Part shown: positions 1 through 7,922 of the stretch, piece after piece | How the letters are laid out: every line of letters starts with the position of its first letter | Position numbering within the stretch: position 1 is the stretch's first letter | Assembly: GCA_029935295.1 (NCBI GenBank) | Contig: JAOZKP010000050.1 | Location: 1 to 13,392, forward strand | Reading direction: 5' to 3' | Length of the DNA stretch: 13,392 nt | From: a bacterium | GTDB lineage: Bacteria; Desulfobacterota; Anaeroferrophillalia; Anaeroferrophillales; Tharpellaceae | Program-made: the position numbers and the translations under genes | The notes under the pieces: model-generated | Told to the model about the DNA's origin: nothing | The model's input: only the letters and a program-made list of their open reading frames with translations | Databases searched by the model: none

Positions 1-76
1 CTGATATTCCTGCGAAGAAAAATACTAACAGTGTAACACTAATAAATTTTACTAAAGTGATTGGATGCAGCGTCAT
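1..76 (-). CDS. N-terminal fragment of an unidentified membrane or exported protein
   Basis: An ATG at 74-76 opens a reading frame that stays open for 25 codons to the window edge, so only the N-terminus is present. The peptide starts MTLHPITLVKFISV and continues with a strongly hydrophobic stretch (about residues 7-24), as in a signal peptide or first membrane helix. The ATG lies one base after the alr stop codon, which suggests translational coupling and a shared transcript. No good Shine-Dalgarno is visible, and 25 residues are too few to assign a family. Confidence 0.45.
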   Translation of the reverse strand, partial: MTLHPITLVKFISVTLLVFFFAGIS

Positions 77-77
77 C

Positions 78-1274
78 TTAATTTTTACCGCAATCACCGC
101 AGCTGCCATTGAAATACTCGCGCCGGACCCGAGGACTCCAGGAACAAAAAATTTCATACGAAATGGTACCTAAAGTTGCGGCCATATCATCGGCGGTAAT
201 CGCAGCATCGCCCTGACTTCCTAAAATTACAACCTCATCATCGACTGCAACATTGCCAATATCGGTGACATCTACCATAGTCCAATCCATGCAGACACGA
301 CCAATAACCGGAGCTCTCCGACCTCGAACCAGAAATTCACCCCGGTTAGAAAGAGCCCGATTAAGGCCATCGGCATAACCGATCGGCAACAGTGCCACTT
401 TAACCTCTTTATGAGCGGTATAAGTGCAGCCGTAACTAACACTCTGACCCGGCTGCAGGATTTTCAGTAAAACAATACCGGTTTTAACGCTCATCACCGG
501 TTTTAAATCAACCTGCGAACGGAGATCCGGGTCTGGATAGGCACCATAAAGCGCAATTCCAGCCCGAGCCATAGAGCAGCCGGGTAAATCGTAACGGACA
601 ATACCGGCACTGTTGGCTAGATGGTAAGTTAAAAGTTCTTCCGAACTAACTATCCCGGCAGCGGCATCTGTAACTTCAACGAAAGCCTGAGCCTGCTTGC
701 CGGTATAACGTCGGGCCCATTCTTGGTTACTGTCAGCGATTGCCAGATGGGAAAGCAGGCCGACAAGCTGCAGGCCGGGAAGTTTAGCGACAATTGCAAT
801 AAATTCTGCGGCCGCAGCTGCCGGAACTCCAGCCCGGCCCATGCCGGTATCAATTTTGACCTGAACCGGAAGGGTCTGCCCTCTTTCTGAAACGAAATTA
901 GACAATTGCCGGGCACTCACTTCATCCCAGAGAACCGGGACAATACCGCCGCCGACAATTACGGCAAAATCATTTTCATAAAGAGCGCCTAAAACCAGAA
1001 TTTCTTCATCTATTCCAGCTTCACGTAAAACCTGAGCCTCAGTCACAGTGGCCACGGCAAAACCGGGCACTCCGATTTCAGCAAGAAAGTGAGCTATGGG
1101 TTTGGCCCCGTGGCCATAAGCATCCGCTTTAATCACCGGCATGACCGAAACCAATGTTCCGGCACAGACCTGCAAAGCCAGATAGTTGTGACGCAATGCT
1201 CCAAGGTCGATTTCGGCCCGGGTTGGACGTTTTTTGAACATTTGAATTTCCTGGCTATCTAAGGACTCGTTCAT
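78..1274 (-). CDS. alr: Alanine racemase, PLP-dependent
   Basis: It interconverts L- and D-alanine in the cytoplasm to supply D-Ala for peptidoglycan. The 398-residue product has the fold type III barrel with the PLP lysine in VIKADAYGHG (Lys49) and the C-terminal-domain tyrosine in SYGCTY (Tyr281), the two catalytic bases of the family. CMDWTMVDVTD and LPIGYADG are also family signatures. I chose the ATG at 1272-1274, not the TTG one codon upstream, because AAAGG lies six bases before it. That Shine-Dalgarno lies in the end of the palindromic element at 1279-1404. The core starts near residue 15, so an internal ATG (residue 12) is possible. The tail ends SCGDCGKN, a CxxC pair outside the normal catalytic core. 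It is the gene after the UDP-glucuronate decarboxylase, 145 bases away. Confidence 0.95.
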   Translation of the reverse strand: MNESLDSQEIQMFKKRPTRAEIDLGALRHNYLALQVCAGTLVSVMPVIKADAYGHGAKPIAHFLAEIGVPGFAVATVTEAQVLREAGIDEEILVLGALYENDFAVIVGGGIVPVLWDEVSARQLSNFVSERGQTLPVQVKIDTGMGRAGVPAAAAAEFIAIVAKLPGLQLVGLLSHLAIADSNQEWARRYTGKQAQAFVEVTDAAAGIVSSEELLTYHLANSAGIVRYDLPGCSMARAGIALYGAYPDPDLRSQVDLKPVMSVKTGIVLLKILQPGQSVSYGCTYTAHKEVKVALLPIGYADGLNRALSNRGEFLVRGRRAPVIGRVCMDWTMVDVTDIGNVAVDDEVVILGSQGDAAITADDMAATLGTISYEIFCSWSPRVRREYFNGSCGDCGKN

Positions 1275-1278
1275 CAAT

Positions 1279-1404
1279 AACCTTTACATCTTGCTTGTCT
1301 TTTTTGACATACTCTGCGTTGGGCAAACAGTTACATAGTTCAACTATGCGCTTGTTTGCCCGCCTTGATTATGACAAAAAATCCTACGCAATATTGTAAA
1401 GTTT
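1279..1404. repeat. Large imperfect palindrome (MITE- or REP-like intergenic element)
   Basis: The whole gap between the decarboxylase gene and alr is one nested inverted repeat centred near 1341. From the centre outwards the pairing blocks are CATAGTT/AACTATG (1334-1348), GGGCAAACA (1321-1329) with TGTTTGCCC (1353-1361), TTTTTTG-CATA (about 1301-1311) with TATGACAAAAAA (about 1370-1381), and CTTTAC (1282-1287) with GTAAAG (1396-1401). Unpaired or mismatched bases separate the blocks. The element is noncoding and carries no transposase. If transcribed it would form a long hairpin in the mRNA leader of alr, and its left end supplies the alr Shine-Dalgarno. No second copy was seen in the window, so a genomic repeat family is inference. 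Confidence 0.75.
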
Positions 1405-1419
1405 ATTTCTTCACAACTC

Positions 1420-2358
1420 CTAAGCGGTCAGCGCTTGGTGAAAATAGTTAATTGCCTGGCCAAGGCCCTCTTTTAATTGAATCTCAGGTTCCCAATCGAG
1501 CTCTTTCCGGGCTTTAGAGATGTTGGGCTGCCGTTGCGTGGGATCATCTGCGGGCAGGGGTTTATGGGTTATCTGCGACCGGCTGCCGGTTAAATCGATA
1601 ACCAGTTCGGCGAGTTCCAGCATCGTAAATTCATTCGGGTTGCCAAGGTTTATCGGCCCCGTGAATGTGTCACTCTCCATTAAACTGTACAAAGCCCGAA
1701 CCAGATCATCGACATAGCAGAAAGAGCGCGTCTGCCGGCCGTCGCCGTAGATTGTCAGATCCTCACCGCGCAGGGCCTGAACGATAAAATTACTGACGAC
1801 CCGGCCATCATCAACCAGCATATTCGGGCCGTAAGTATTGAAAATCCGGGCAATACGGATATCAACCCGGTTCTGCCGGTGATAATCGAGCATCAAAGTT
1901 TCAGCGACCCGCTTGCCCTCATCGTAGCAGCTGCGAATCCCGATCGGATTAACGTGCCCCCAATATTCCTCGGTCTGCGGGTGCACTTTAGGGTCGCCGT
2001 AGACTTCGGAAGTTGAAGCCTGCAGAATCCGAGCCCCGACACGCTTGGCCAGGCCCAGCATATTGATCACTCCCATAACATTGGTCTTGACCGTTTTTAC
2101 TGGATTATACTGATAGTGAACCGGCGATGCCGGACAGGCAAGATTATAGACCTGATCAACTTCAACCAGAATCGATTCGGTAATATCGTGGCGGATCAGC
2201 TCAAAATCATGACGTCCCAAAAGATCGTCAATATTACTCTTGCGGCCGGTAAAAAAGTTATCCAGACACAAAACTTCATGCCCTTTTCCGAGCAGAAAAC
2301 GACAGAGATGACTCCCGATAAAACCGGCACCACCGGTTACTAAAACTCTTTTCTGCAT
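1420..2358 (-). CDS. uxs: UDP-glucuronate decarboxylase (UDP-xylose synthase), SDR family
   Basis: It is predicted to convert UDP-glucuronate to UDP-xylose with bound NAD, supplying a sugar nucleotide for envelope polysaccharide. The 312 residues match the usual length of bacterial UXS. The N-terminal Rossmann motif is TGGAGFIG (residues 8-15). The active site has TSEVYGDP (116-123) and Tyr145/Lys149 in the YDEGK motif of extended SDRs. The combination of NPIGIRSCYDEGKR and the upstream PxVHPQTEEYWG pattern separates UXS from GalE- and RmlB-type enzymes, which share the fold. The ATG follows dut by two bases, with AGGAG (about 9-base spacing) inside the end of dut, so the two are almost certainly co-transcribed. 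No UDP-glucose dehydrogenase gene is in the window. Confidence 0.9.
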   Translation of the reverse strand: MQKRVLVTGGAGFIGSHLCRFLLGKGHEVLCLDNFFTGRKSNIDDLLGRHDFELIRHDITESILVEVDQVYNLACPASPVHYQYNPVKTVKTNVMGVINMLGLAKRVGARILQASTSEVYGDPKVHPQTEEYWGHVNPIGIRSCYDEGKRVAETLMLDYHRQNRVDIRIARIFNTYGPNMLVDDGRVVSNFIVQALRGEDLTIYGDGRQTRSFCYVDDLVRALYSLMESDTFTGPINLGNPNEFTMLELAELVIDLTGSRSQITHKPLPADDPTQRQPNISKARKELDWEPEIQLKEGLGQAINYFHQALTA

Positions 2359-2360
2359 AT

Positions 2361-2810
2361 CTATTTCACTCCTGTATGGCCGAAACCGCCGCTACCGCGC
2401 ACGGTCTCATCAAGATTATCCATCAACTGCAATTGACAGCGGGAAACCGGGGCAACAATCATCTGGGCCACCCGTTCACCATCTTTAATAATAAAATCTT
2501 CAGGTCCGTGATTAATCAGAATAACTGAAATTTCCCCGCGATAATCGGCATCGATAGTGCCCGGGGTATTAAGCAGAGTCACCCCATATTTTGCCGCCAG
2601 GCCGCTACGGGGCCGCACCTGGGCTTCATAACCTTCCGGCAGCGCAATCGCAATCCCGGTCGGCACCATTACCCGCTCACCCGGAGGCAAAACCACTTCT
2701 TTCTCCAACTTCACATAAAGATCCATCCCCGCCGCCGCCGCAGTCATATAACGCGGCAGCTGCACCCCAGAACGACAACGGGTAATTTTTACTTCAATTT
2801 CGTTACTCAT
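2361..2810 (-). CDS. dut: dUTP diphosphatase (dUTPase)
   Basis: It hydrolyses dUTP to dUMP and pyrophosphate, keeping uracil out of DNA and feeding dTMP synthesis. It acts as a cytoplasmic homotrimer. All five trimeric-dUTPase motifs are present in order: AGMDLY, RPRSGLA, NTPGTIDADYRGE with the catalytic Asp, DGERVAQMI, and the glycine-rich C-terminal arm RGSGGFGHTG. The 149-residue length is typical. I start at the ATG giving MSNEIEV. A start 21 codons upstream would add a hydrophobic and basic leader unlike the family and would overlap the CLC gene. With the chosen start the gap to the CLC stop is 31 bases. The upstream Shine-Dalgarno is poor (GGGG about 13 bases away). Confidence 0.95.
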   Translation of the reverse strand: MSNEIEVKITRCRSGVQLPRYMTAAAAGMDLYVKLEKEVVLPPGERVMVPTGIAIALPEGYEAQVRPRSGLAAKYGVTLLNTPGTIDADYRGEISVILINHGPEDFIIKDGERVAQMIVAPVSRCQLQLMDNLDETVRGSGGFGHTGVK

Positions 2811-2841
2811 AAATCTTAACAAACCCCTTATATAGATAGGT

Positions 2842-4899
2842 TTACATATTACGCAAAACATCAACCTCTTCACTGCGCCCTAAAACCACCAGACGATCAC
2901 CGGCTTCGACAACTTCATCCGGACCGGGAACCAGCTGGTGATATTTAATAGTTTCTCCCTCTATAACAGGAGAGCGTCGTTTAAACATCATCACCTGCAG
3001 CCCCAAACGTGAACGCACATCCAGATCTTTTAAACTCTGCCCGACAAAACTAGTCGGAGCCTGAATCTCAGCCATAACATAGCCGTCCAAAAGATCGATC
3101 TCCTCAACCTTATCGAGCACCTGAACTGAAGATGTAATTTCAGCCCCGAGACTGCGCTTAACCACCTCGCGGTTATAGGCTTCAGTTACCAACCGCTGGC
3201 GGATAGCCCCGACCAGCAACCCGGTTTTGTTATCAAGAATCGGCAGTTCCCGGTAATCGGTATGGCCGAAAAGTTTCATCACTTGATCAAGATCGGCCTC
3301 CATAGTTACAGTCGGCACACTATTGGTTGCCAGATCAGCGGCAATAAGCAGTTCAGAAAGATCATCCTGGTCTAAAATTGCCTGCCGAACCTCCTGCAGA
3401 GAAATCAGCCCGAGATAAACACCCTCACCATTAACCATGTAATAGATAACATTGGGGTGGTTGACGACTAGCTCCAACAGCTGCCGAAAATTGAGTCCCG
3501 GAGCTATGGTTTTAGGTTTATTATCACAGAAATCCGCAACCTTAAGAGAACGTAAAACATTAAGTTCACGACCGCGGAAAAGATCAACTCCGCGCCGCAC
3601 CAGTTTGATCGTATAGATCGATTCCTTCTTAAGTTTAGTTGTTAACAAAGTCGCAATGATACACGAAATCATAAGAGGAAGAATAATCTTGTAATCATTC
3701 GTCATCTCAAAGATGATCAGGATAGCAGTAATCGGCGCATGGGTCGCCCCGGCGACAACCGCTCCCATACCCACCATTGAATAAGCGCCGGAGGTAGCAG
3801 TGAGGGTTGGTGCTGCCATATGCACCAACGCCCCGAAAGCACCACCGGTCATCGTACCGATAAAAAGGGATGGTGCAAAGATCCCGCCGGAGCCGCCGGA
3901 GCCCAAACTCAAACTGGTTGCCAGAATTTTGGCAAAAATCAGGCCCAGCATCAAAACCCATGACATATGTCCCAAGAGGGCAAGATTCATACTGTTGTAA
4001 CCGACCCCGTAAACTCCCGGCGCCAGCAACCCCAGACAACCCAGCAGAAAACCACCAAGCACGGTTTTGATGACACCATTCAGCTTCAGCCGATCATCAA
4101 AAAAATCCTCAAAATAACATAAAACATTAGTAAAAAGCAGGGCTACCAGACCGGACAGAAGTCCCAAAATGACATAGGGAATCAACTCAACCGGACTCAC
4201 AAGATGGTAGGCGGGCACCTCAAAAGCGGGGAAATTACCGAGAAAATGGCGCGAAACCACGGTTGCCATAACTGAAGAGATAACTATCGGACTAAATTGG
4301 GCCACCCCAAAATCCCCAAGAATGATTTCAACACTGAAAAGAGCCCCGGCCATTGGCGCATTGAAGGCCGCCGCAATTCCGGCAGCAGCCCCACAGGCAA
4401 CAAAAACTTTAGTCCGCTGCGCGTTGACTTTTAAGAACTGGCCCACAGTGGAGCCAATTGAAGAACCAATTTGAATGACCGGTCCCTCACGGCCGACCGA
4501 GCCCCCGGAAGCGATACAAAGAGAAGAAGCAATAAGTTTCGCAACAGCCACACGCGGCCGGATGCGGCCATCTTTCAGAGCCATCGCCTCCATCACCTCG
4601 GGCACACCGTGACCTTTAGCCTCCGGGGCGAAGAAATAGACAATCAAACCAACCAGCAGCCCGCCAACGGTCGGCACTAGAATCTTCATATAGAATGGTA
4701 CTTCCAGTAGAAAACTTAATTCAAGTTCGCCGGTGCCCCAGAAAATCCGACTGAAAAATTTTATCAGAAACTGGATACCGACCGCCCCGAAACCACCCAG
4801 CAGACCAATAATAACCGCCACAATTACCATAAAAATATGTTCAGTTGAACGAAACTGGGCGATTGATTCATTAAATATCGTGATGATTTTTTTATACAT
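2842..4899 (-). CDS. CLC-family anion channel/transporter with CBS pair and TrkA_C domain
   Basis: This is an inner-membrane CLC protein of 685 residues, predicted to move chloride or another small anion. The membrane part (about residues 20-425) contains GHGVP (96-100), GREGP (136-140, with the gating glutamate Glu138) and GSGGSGGIFAP (333-343), the three conserved pore segments. A CBS-domain pair follows at roughly 450-575 and a TrkA_C (RCK_C) domain at about 590-685, both cytoplasmic ligand-sensing modules. Two pore positions depart from the E. coli transporter. The anion-site Ser of GSGIP is His97. By alignment of LFSVEI with LFIIEE, the internal proton glutamate is Ile192. Substrate and mechanism (channel or exchanger) are therefore open. 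It starts 15 bases after miaA, with AGGA about 12 bases before the ATG. Confidence 0.9.
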   Translation of the reverse strand: MYKKIITIFNESIAQFRSTEHIFMVIVAVIIGLLGGFGAVGIQFLIKFFSRIFWGTGELELSFLLEVPFYMKILVPTVGGLLVGLIVYFFAPEAKGHGVPEVMEAMALKDGRIRPRVAVAKLIASSLCIASGGSVGREGPVIQIGSSIGSTVGQFLKVNAQRTKVFVACGAAAGIAAAFNAPMAGALFSVEIILGDFGVAQFSPIVISSVMATVVSRHFLGNFPAFEVPAYHLVSPVELIPYVILGLLSGLVALLFTNVLCYFEDFFDDRLKLNGVIKTVLGGFLLGCLGLLAPGVYGVGYNSMNLALLGHMSWVLMLGLIFAKILATSLSLGSGGSGGIFAPSLFIGTMTGGAFGALVHMAAPTLTATSGAYSMVGMGAVVAGATHAPITAILIIFEMTNDYKIILPLMISCIIATLLTTKLKKESIYTIKLVRRGVDLFRGRELNVLRSLKVADFCDNKPKTIAPGLNFRQLLELVVNHPNVIYYMVNGEGVYLGLISLQEVRQAILDQDDLSELLIAADLATNSVPTVTMEADLDQVMKLFGHTDYRELPILDNKTGLLVGAIRQRLVTEAYNREVVKRSLGAEITSSVQVLDKVEEIDLLDGYVMAEIQAPTSFVGQSLKDLDVRSRLGLQVMMFKRRSPVIEGETIKYHQLVPGPDEVVEAGDRLVVLGRSEEVDVLRNM

Positions 4900-4914
4900 A
4901 ATTGAAGAAGATCC

Positions 4915-5835
4915 TTAAACCTGCTGGGATGTGATCATTTCTAAAATTTTCCGCCAATCGGCTACTTCTACCCGTAAAGTATTTTTATCATTGCGGAACC
5001 AGGTTAACTGACGTTTGGCATAACGCCGGGTAGCCTGTTGTGTATCGGCTACAGCCTGATCCAGAGTTAGCCGTCCGGCAAGATGATCAATCATCTGCCG
5101 GTAACCAATGCTCTGCAACGGTTTAAGTTCGGGACTGTACCCTTTTTCGAGAAGGCCCTGAACTTCATTACGCAATCCGGTCTCAATCATCATTTCAACC
5201 CGGTGATTGATTCGTTGATAGAGTTGTTCCCGGTCAAGGTCAAGGAAAACATGAAGAAATTTATAACGCGGAGCCGAAAATTTATGCTGCTCCTGAAAAT
5301 AGGAGATACTTTTTCCGGTGGCAAGCACGATTTCCAGAGCCCGAAGAACCCGGGTTTTATCACGCGGCGCAAGCCGGGCTGCCATCGCCGCATCGTGTCG
5401 ACTGAGTTCAGCATGCAAACTTTCGCTACCTTCACATTCAAGACGACTTTCAAGCTGGATGCGAATTTCAGGTTCAATCTCCGGCATCCGGCAAAGACCG
5501 AAAAGAAGAGCCTTTAAATAAAGACCGGTACCCCCGACCACCAGCGGCAGAGCGCCACGACCGTGAATTTCAGTAATTACCGCATCAGCCCGCAGTTGGA
5601 AATCGGTTGCGTTAAAAGGTTGATCAGGATCGAGAATATCAAAAAGATGATGCGGCAACAAACCGCGCTCAGCAAGATCAGGTTTGGCCGTGCCGATATC
5701 GAGATAGCGATAAACCTGCAGCGAATCGCCATTTATAATTTCGGCATTGCAGTGCCGGGCAAGTTCAAGCGCTATGGCACTCTTGCCGACTGCCGTAGGC
5801 CCGGAAATCAATAATAATGGAGGTAAGTTACTCAA
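4915..5835 (-). CDS. miaA: tRNA dimethylallyltransferase
   Basis: It adds the dimethylallyl group to N6 of adenosine 37 in tRNAs that read codons starting with U, the first step towards ms2i6A. The 306-residue product has the N-terminal P-loop GPTAVGKSA (about residues 13-21), then DSLQVYRYLDIGTAKP for substrate contacts, GGTGLYLKALL, and a C-terminal tRNA-binding part ending QATRRYAKRQLTWFRN, all characteristic of MiaA. The start is TTG, with no in-frame ATG just upstream and only a weak ribosome binding site, so translation may be inefficient or coupled to moeA, whose stop is 39 bases upstream. It lies in the moeA-miaA-CLC-dut-uxs run. Confidence 0.95.
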   Translation of the reverse strand: MSNLPPLLLISGPTAVGKSAIALELARHCNAEIINGDSLQVYRYLDIGTAKPDLAERGLLPHHLFDILDPDQPFNATDFQLRADAVITEIHGRGALPLVVGGTGLYLKALLFGLCRMPEIEPEIRIQLESRLECEGSESLHAELSRHDAAMAARLAPRDKTRVLRALEIVLATGKSISYFQEQHKFSAPRYKFLHVFLDLDREQLYQRINHRVEMMIETGLRNEVQGLLEKGYSPELKPLQSIGYRQMIDHLAGRLTLDQAVADTQQATRRYAKRQLTWFRNDKNTLRVEVADWRKILEMITSQQV

Positions 5836-5874
5836 TAATGATGGACTCGTAAAATATTTCAGGATAGCATTAGT

Positions 5875-7110
5875 TTAATAATCAAGCCACTCAATCTCAA
5901 CAATACTGCCTTTTTTAGCACCGGTGGAAACCGGGGGCTGAGTTATCAGGCAGTTTCCTTTAACCATTGAGTTAAGGATTCCAGACCCCTGAGCCCCGGT
6001 CAATCTTACCGAAAGCTGACCTTTTTCATCACGTTCAGCCACGCCTCTGGCATAGTGAAGACGGTCTCCGGGAGCCGGAAGATTTTCTAAAACTATTGCC
6101 GGCTCTTTTTTCAGAAGTAGTTCAGATTCAGGGAAACCCGCCATTTTTTTCAGCAGCGGCCGAACAAATTGCTCGAAAGAGACCATTGTCGAAACCGGAT
6201 TTCCGGGCAGGCCGATCACCGGCGTTGAGGCTACGAGACTATACAAAAGCGGCTTACCCGGTTTCATTTTTACCTGCCAGAAACGAATTTCGGCATCCGG
6301 CAGCTCACGAATAACATCTTGAATAAAATCATAATCCCCCATTGAAACCCCGCCGGAGGTCAAAACCAGATCACTGCCGGAGACCGCATCCAGCAATGCC
6401 TGTCGAATCAGCTCCGGTTGATCTCTGACAATCGGAAATATCTGCGGTATTCCTCCTGCCTGTAATACCAGAGCCGCCATTGAAAAACTGTTACTGTTAC
6501 GAATCGCACCCGGCCCCGGTACCTGACTGAAATCAACAATTTCATCACCGGTCGCCAGAACTGCGACCCGGGGCCTGCGAACCACAGAAACATAAGGCAT
6601 TCCAACCGCCGCCAACATTCCGACTGCCGCCGGAGTAATCCTGGTTCCGGATGCAATGACGACTTCACCCACCTTGATATCTTCGCCTGCCCGACGGATA
6701 TCATTTCCCGGCCTTACCGACTCTTTTAAAATAATCGCCCCATCAAGTTCTTCGACAAACTCGCGCCGGATAACCGCATCAACGCCGTCAGGTATTGGAG
6801 CGCCGGTCATAATTCGCACTGCCTCTCCGGCAACAACCTGACCTGTCCAGGGTTTTCCTGCCGGGATATCAGCCACAACCGGCATTTGTAAGGGTTGATT
6901 CTGTGTCGCCGGCTCACTATCTATAGCCCGTAAACCGTAGCCATCCATCGCTGAATTATTGGCAGGTGGCAGATCACGATCAGCAACTACATCTTCACAA
7001 ATAATCCGATCCAAAGATGACAAAAGGTCAACCTTCTCTGATGATAGTGCGGCATCCAAATCACCCAGAATTAACTCCCGGGCCTGTTCAACTTCAATAT
7101 ATTTTTTCAT
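5875..7110 (-). CDS. moeA: Molybdopterin molybdenumtransferase
   Basis: It inserts molybdate (or tungstate) into adenylylated molybdopterin, the last common step of molybdenum cofactor synthesis, in the cytoplasm. The 411 residues span the MoeA N-terminal domain with NSAMDGYG, the MoCF-binding domain (about 175-315) with ATGDE, NSN and GGVSMGDYDF, and the C-terminal domain after GLPGNPVSTMVSFEQF. The start is the ATG at 7108-7110, giving MKKYIEVEQ. It has AGGAAG nine bases upstream, while an alternative 17 codons upstream would add an atypical leader. It is the first gene of its run. The 240-base gap to tRNA-Arg(CCT) must hold its promoter, but I found no convincing one and no recognisable Moco riboswitch. 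Other moa/mob genes are absent from the window. Confidence 0.95.
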   Translation of the reverse strand: MKKYIEVEQARELILGDLDAALSSEKVDLLSSLDRIICEDVVADRDLPPANNSAMDGYGLRAIDSEPATQNQPLQMPVVADIPAGKPWTGQVVAGEAVRIMTGAPIPDGVDAVIRREFVEELDGAIILKESVRPGNDIRRAGEDIKVGEVVIASGTRITPAAVGMLAAVGMPYVSVVRRPRVAVLATGDEIVDFSQVPGPGAIRNSNSFSMAALVLQAGGIPQIFPIVRDQPELIRQALLDAVSGSDLVLTSGGVSMGDYDFIQDVIRELPDAEIRFWQVKMKPGKPLLYSLVASTPVIGLPGNPVSTMVSFEQFVRPLLKKMAGFPESELLLKKEPAIVLENLPAPGDRLHYARGVAERDEKGQLSVRLTGAQGSGILNSMVKGNCLITQPPVSTGAKKGSIVEIEWLDY

Positions 7111-7305
7111 TATTAAAATCTTCCTAACATATAAATTCCTAATGCTGACTAAAACCCACAACAGTTCCTGCCGAATTTTAAATAGATAAAATCAAAAATT
7201 GACCGCCAAAAATCTATCGAGGGTAACTTCCTAACAAATGAACCGAAACAAAGCAAAGGAAAAAACACAAACACCCATAAGTCAAGCCCGACCCCTATCT
7301 TGAAC

Positions 7306-7334
7306 TTGACAAAAACTTGTTAACATACTAGATA
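7306..7334 (+). promoter_or_regulatory. Predicted sigma-70 promoter of tRNA-Arg(CCT)
   Basis: A perfect -35 TTGACA (7306-7311) is followed by a 17-base spacer and a weaker -10 TAGATA (7329-7334). Initiation would fall near 7341, about eight bases before the tRNA 5' end, which is typical for a tRNA gene. Confidence 0.6.
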
Positions 7335-7349
7335 TTCATTTCAAATTAA

Positions 7350-7426
7350 GCCCCCATAGCTCAGGTGGATAGAGCACTGGATTCCTAATCCAGGTGCCGC
7401 GTGTTCGAATCGCGCTGGGGGCACCA
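7350..7426 (+). tRNA. tRNA-Arg, anticodon CCT, CCA encoded
   Basis: The cloverleaf folds fully. The acceptor GCCCCCA (7350-7356) pairs with TGGGGGC (7416-7422). A D-arm TAGCTC...GAGC follows. The anticodon stem CTGGA/TCCAG encloses loop TTCCTAA with anticodon CCT at 7384-7386. The T-stem GCGTG/CGCGC closes loop TTCGAAT. Discriminator A and genomic CCA (7424-7426) end it. It decodes AGG. It is the only plus-strand gene here and is convergent with the operon that ends at 7486. Confidence 0.97.
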
Positions 7427-7431
7427 AAACC

Positions 7432-7464
7432 AAAAAAACCGACCCTAAAAAGGCCGGTTTTTTT
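7432..7464. terminator. Bidirectional Rho-independent terminator
   Basis: A 7-bp stem (7438-7444 with 7452-7458) and 7-base loop have seven A on the left and seven T on the right, so both strands end in a U-run. On the minus strand the stem is ACCGGCC/GGTCGGT with one G-U wobble. On the plus strand the same position is an A-C mismatch. It lies between tRNA-Arg(CCT) and the PPOX gene and can serve both. Confidence 0.85.
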
Positions 7465-7485
7465 ATACCATAATAAAAGCAGAAG

Positions 7486-7866
7486 TTATCCGAAAACCTT
7501 CTCAGCGCCGGAGTAGACCTCTTCAACTTTTAATGCCACCGCTCCATGGCCGGGATGCTTTTCCGGATTCCAGGTTTTCATATCATCAAAAATTTCTCCT
7601 TCGCGATGATATTCAATTGACCCCTTGACCTGATACGCATCCCCATCTTTAGTAATAAACAGAAATGTGCCCTTACTCCCGGAAAAAATATTTTTTTTAG
7701 TTTTTGAGAGATAATTGTCAGCGATAACAATTAAATCTCCGCCGTACCTGGCGGTACAGGTGATATAGACGGAATTGGAAATACCCGCTTCATCAACTGT
7801 CGTAAAAACACATCTATCATCACGATTTATCCAAGCATCATCAATCTTTTTCGGCAATTTTGACAT
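7486..7866 (-). CDS. Small pyridoxamine 5'-phosphate oxidase-fold (PPOX) flavin-binding protein
   Basis: This 126-residue protein belongs to the PPOX-like split-barrel family of FMN-binding proteins. The pattern is an N-terminal strand pair (CVFTTVDEAGISNSVYI), a central VIADNYLSKTKKNIFSGSKG for flavin phosphate contacts, then FLFITKDGDAYQVKGSIEY, and a conserved C-terminal WNPEKHPGHGAVALKVEEVYSG. I recall close relatives of this exact type, 125-130 residues long, in deltaproteobacteria. The family reduces or binds flavin-type cofactors, but the substrate of this branch is unknown to me. It is not a true PNP oxidase (PdxH), which is longer. AAGGA lies about ten bases before the ATG. It is the last gene before the terminator at 7432-7464, and 56 bases after the probable selenoprotein gene. 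Confidence 0.88.
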   Translation of the reverse strand: MSKLPKKIDDAWINRDDRCVFTTVDEAGISNSVYITCTARYGGDLIVIADNYLSKTKKNIFSGSKGTFLFITKDGDAYQVKGSIEYHREGEIFDDMKTWNPEKHPGHGAVALKVEEVYSGAEKVFG

Positions 7867-7902
7867 CTCTAAAAATCCTTTTTTTCAATAAATCTAATTA
7901 AA

Positions 7903-7919
7903 TGAACCCAGGTGATTCA
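7903..7919 (-). terminator. Weak hairpin after the selenoprotein gene
   Basis: TGAATC and GGTTCA (minus strand) form six pairs, one a G-U, around loop ACCTG. A broken U-run TTTAATT follows. It begins four bases after the TAG stop at 7923-7925. It could attenuate transcription into the PPOX gene, but is too weak to be called a full terminator. Confidence 0.3.
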
Positions 7920-7922
7920 CAT

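Noticed and set aside
2811..2873. Longer start for dUTPase overlapping the CLC gene
   Set aside because: The extra 21 residues are unlike any dUTPase N-terminus; the internal ATG gives a standard-length protein.
5083..5517. 144-codon plus-strand ORF opposite miaA, and similar antisense ORFs over topA, dprA and the CLC gene
   Set aside because: Low-complexity or family-less peptides lying fully opposite well-identified genes; shadows of their codon use.
7111..7349. Possible Moco riboswitch or small gene upstream of moeA
   Set aside because: I could not find the structured Moco motif or a convincing short reading frame; it is AT-rich intergenic DNA with the tRNA promoter at one end.
7341..7526. 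61-codon minus-strand ORF across tRNA-Arg(CCT), with a PPARFEHAAPGLG segment
   Set aside because: It is the antisense of the tRNA and terminator; such peptides are common false calls opposite tRNAs.
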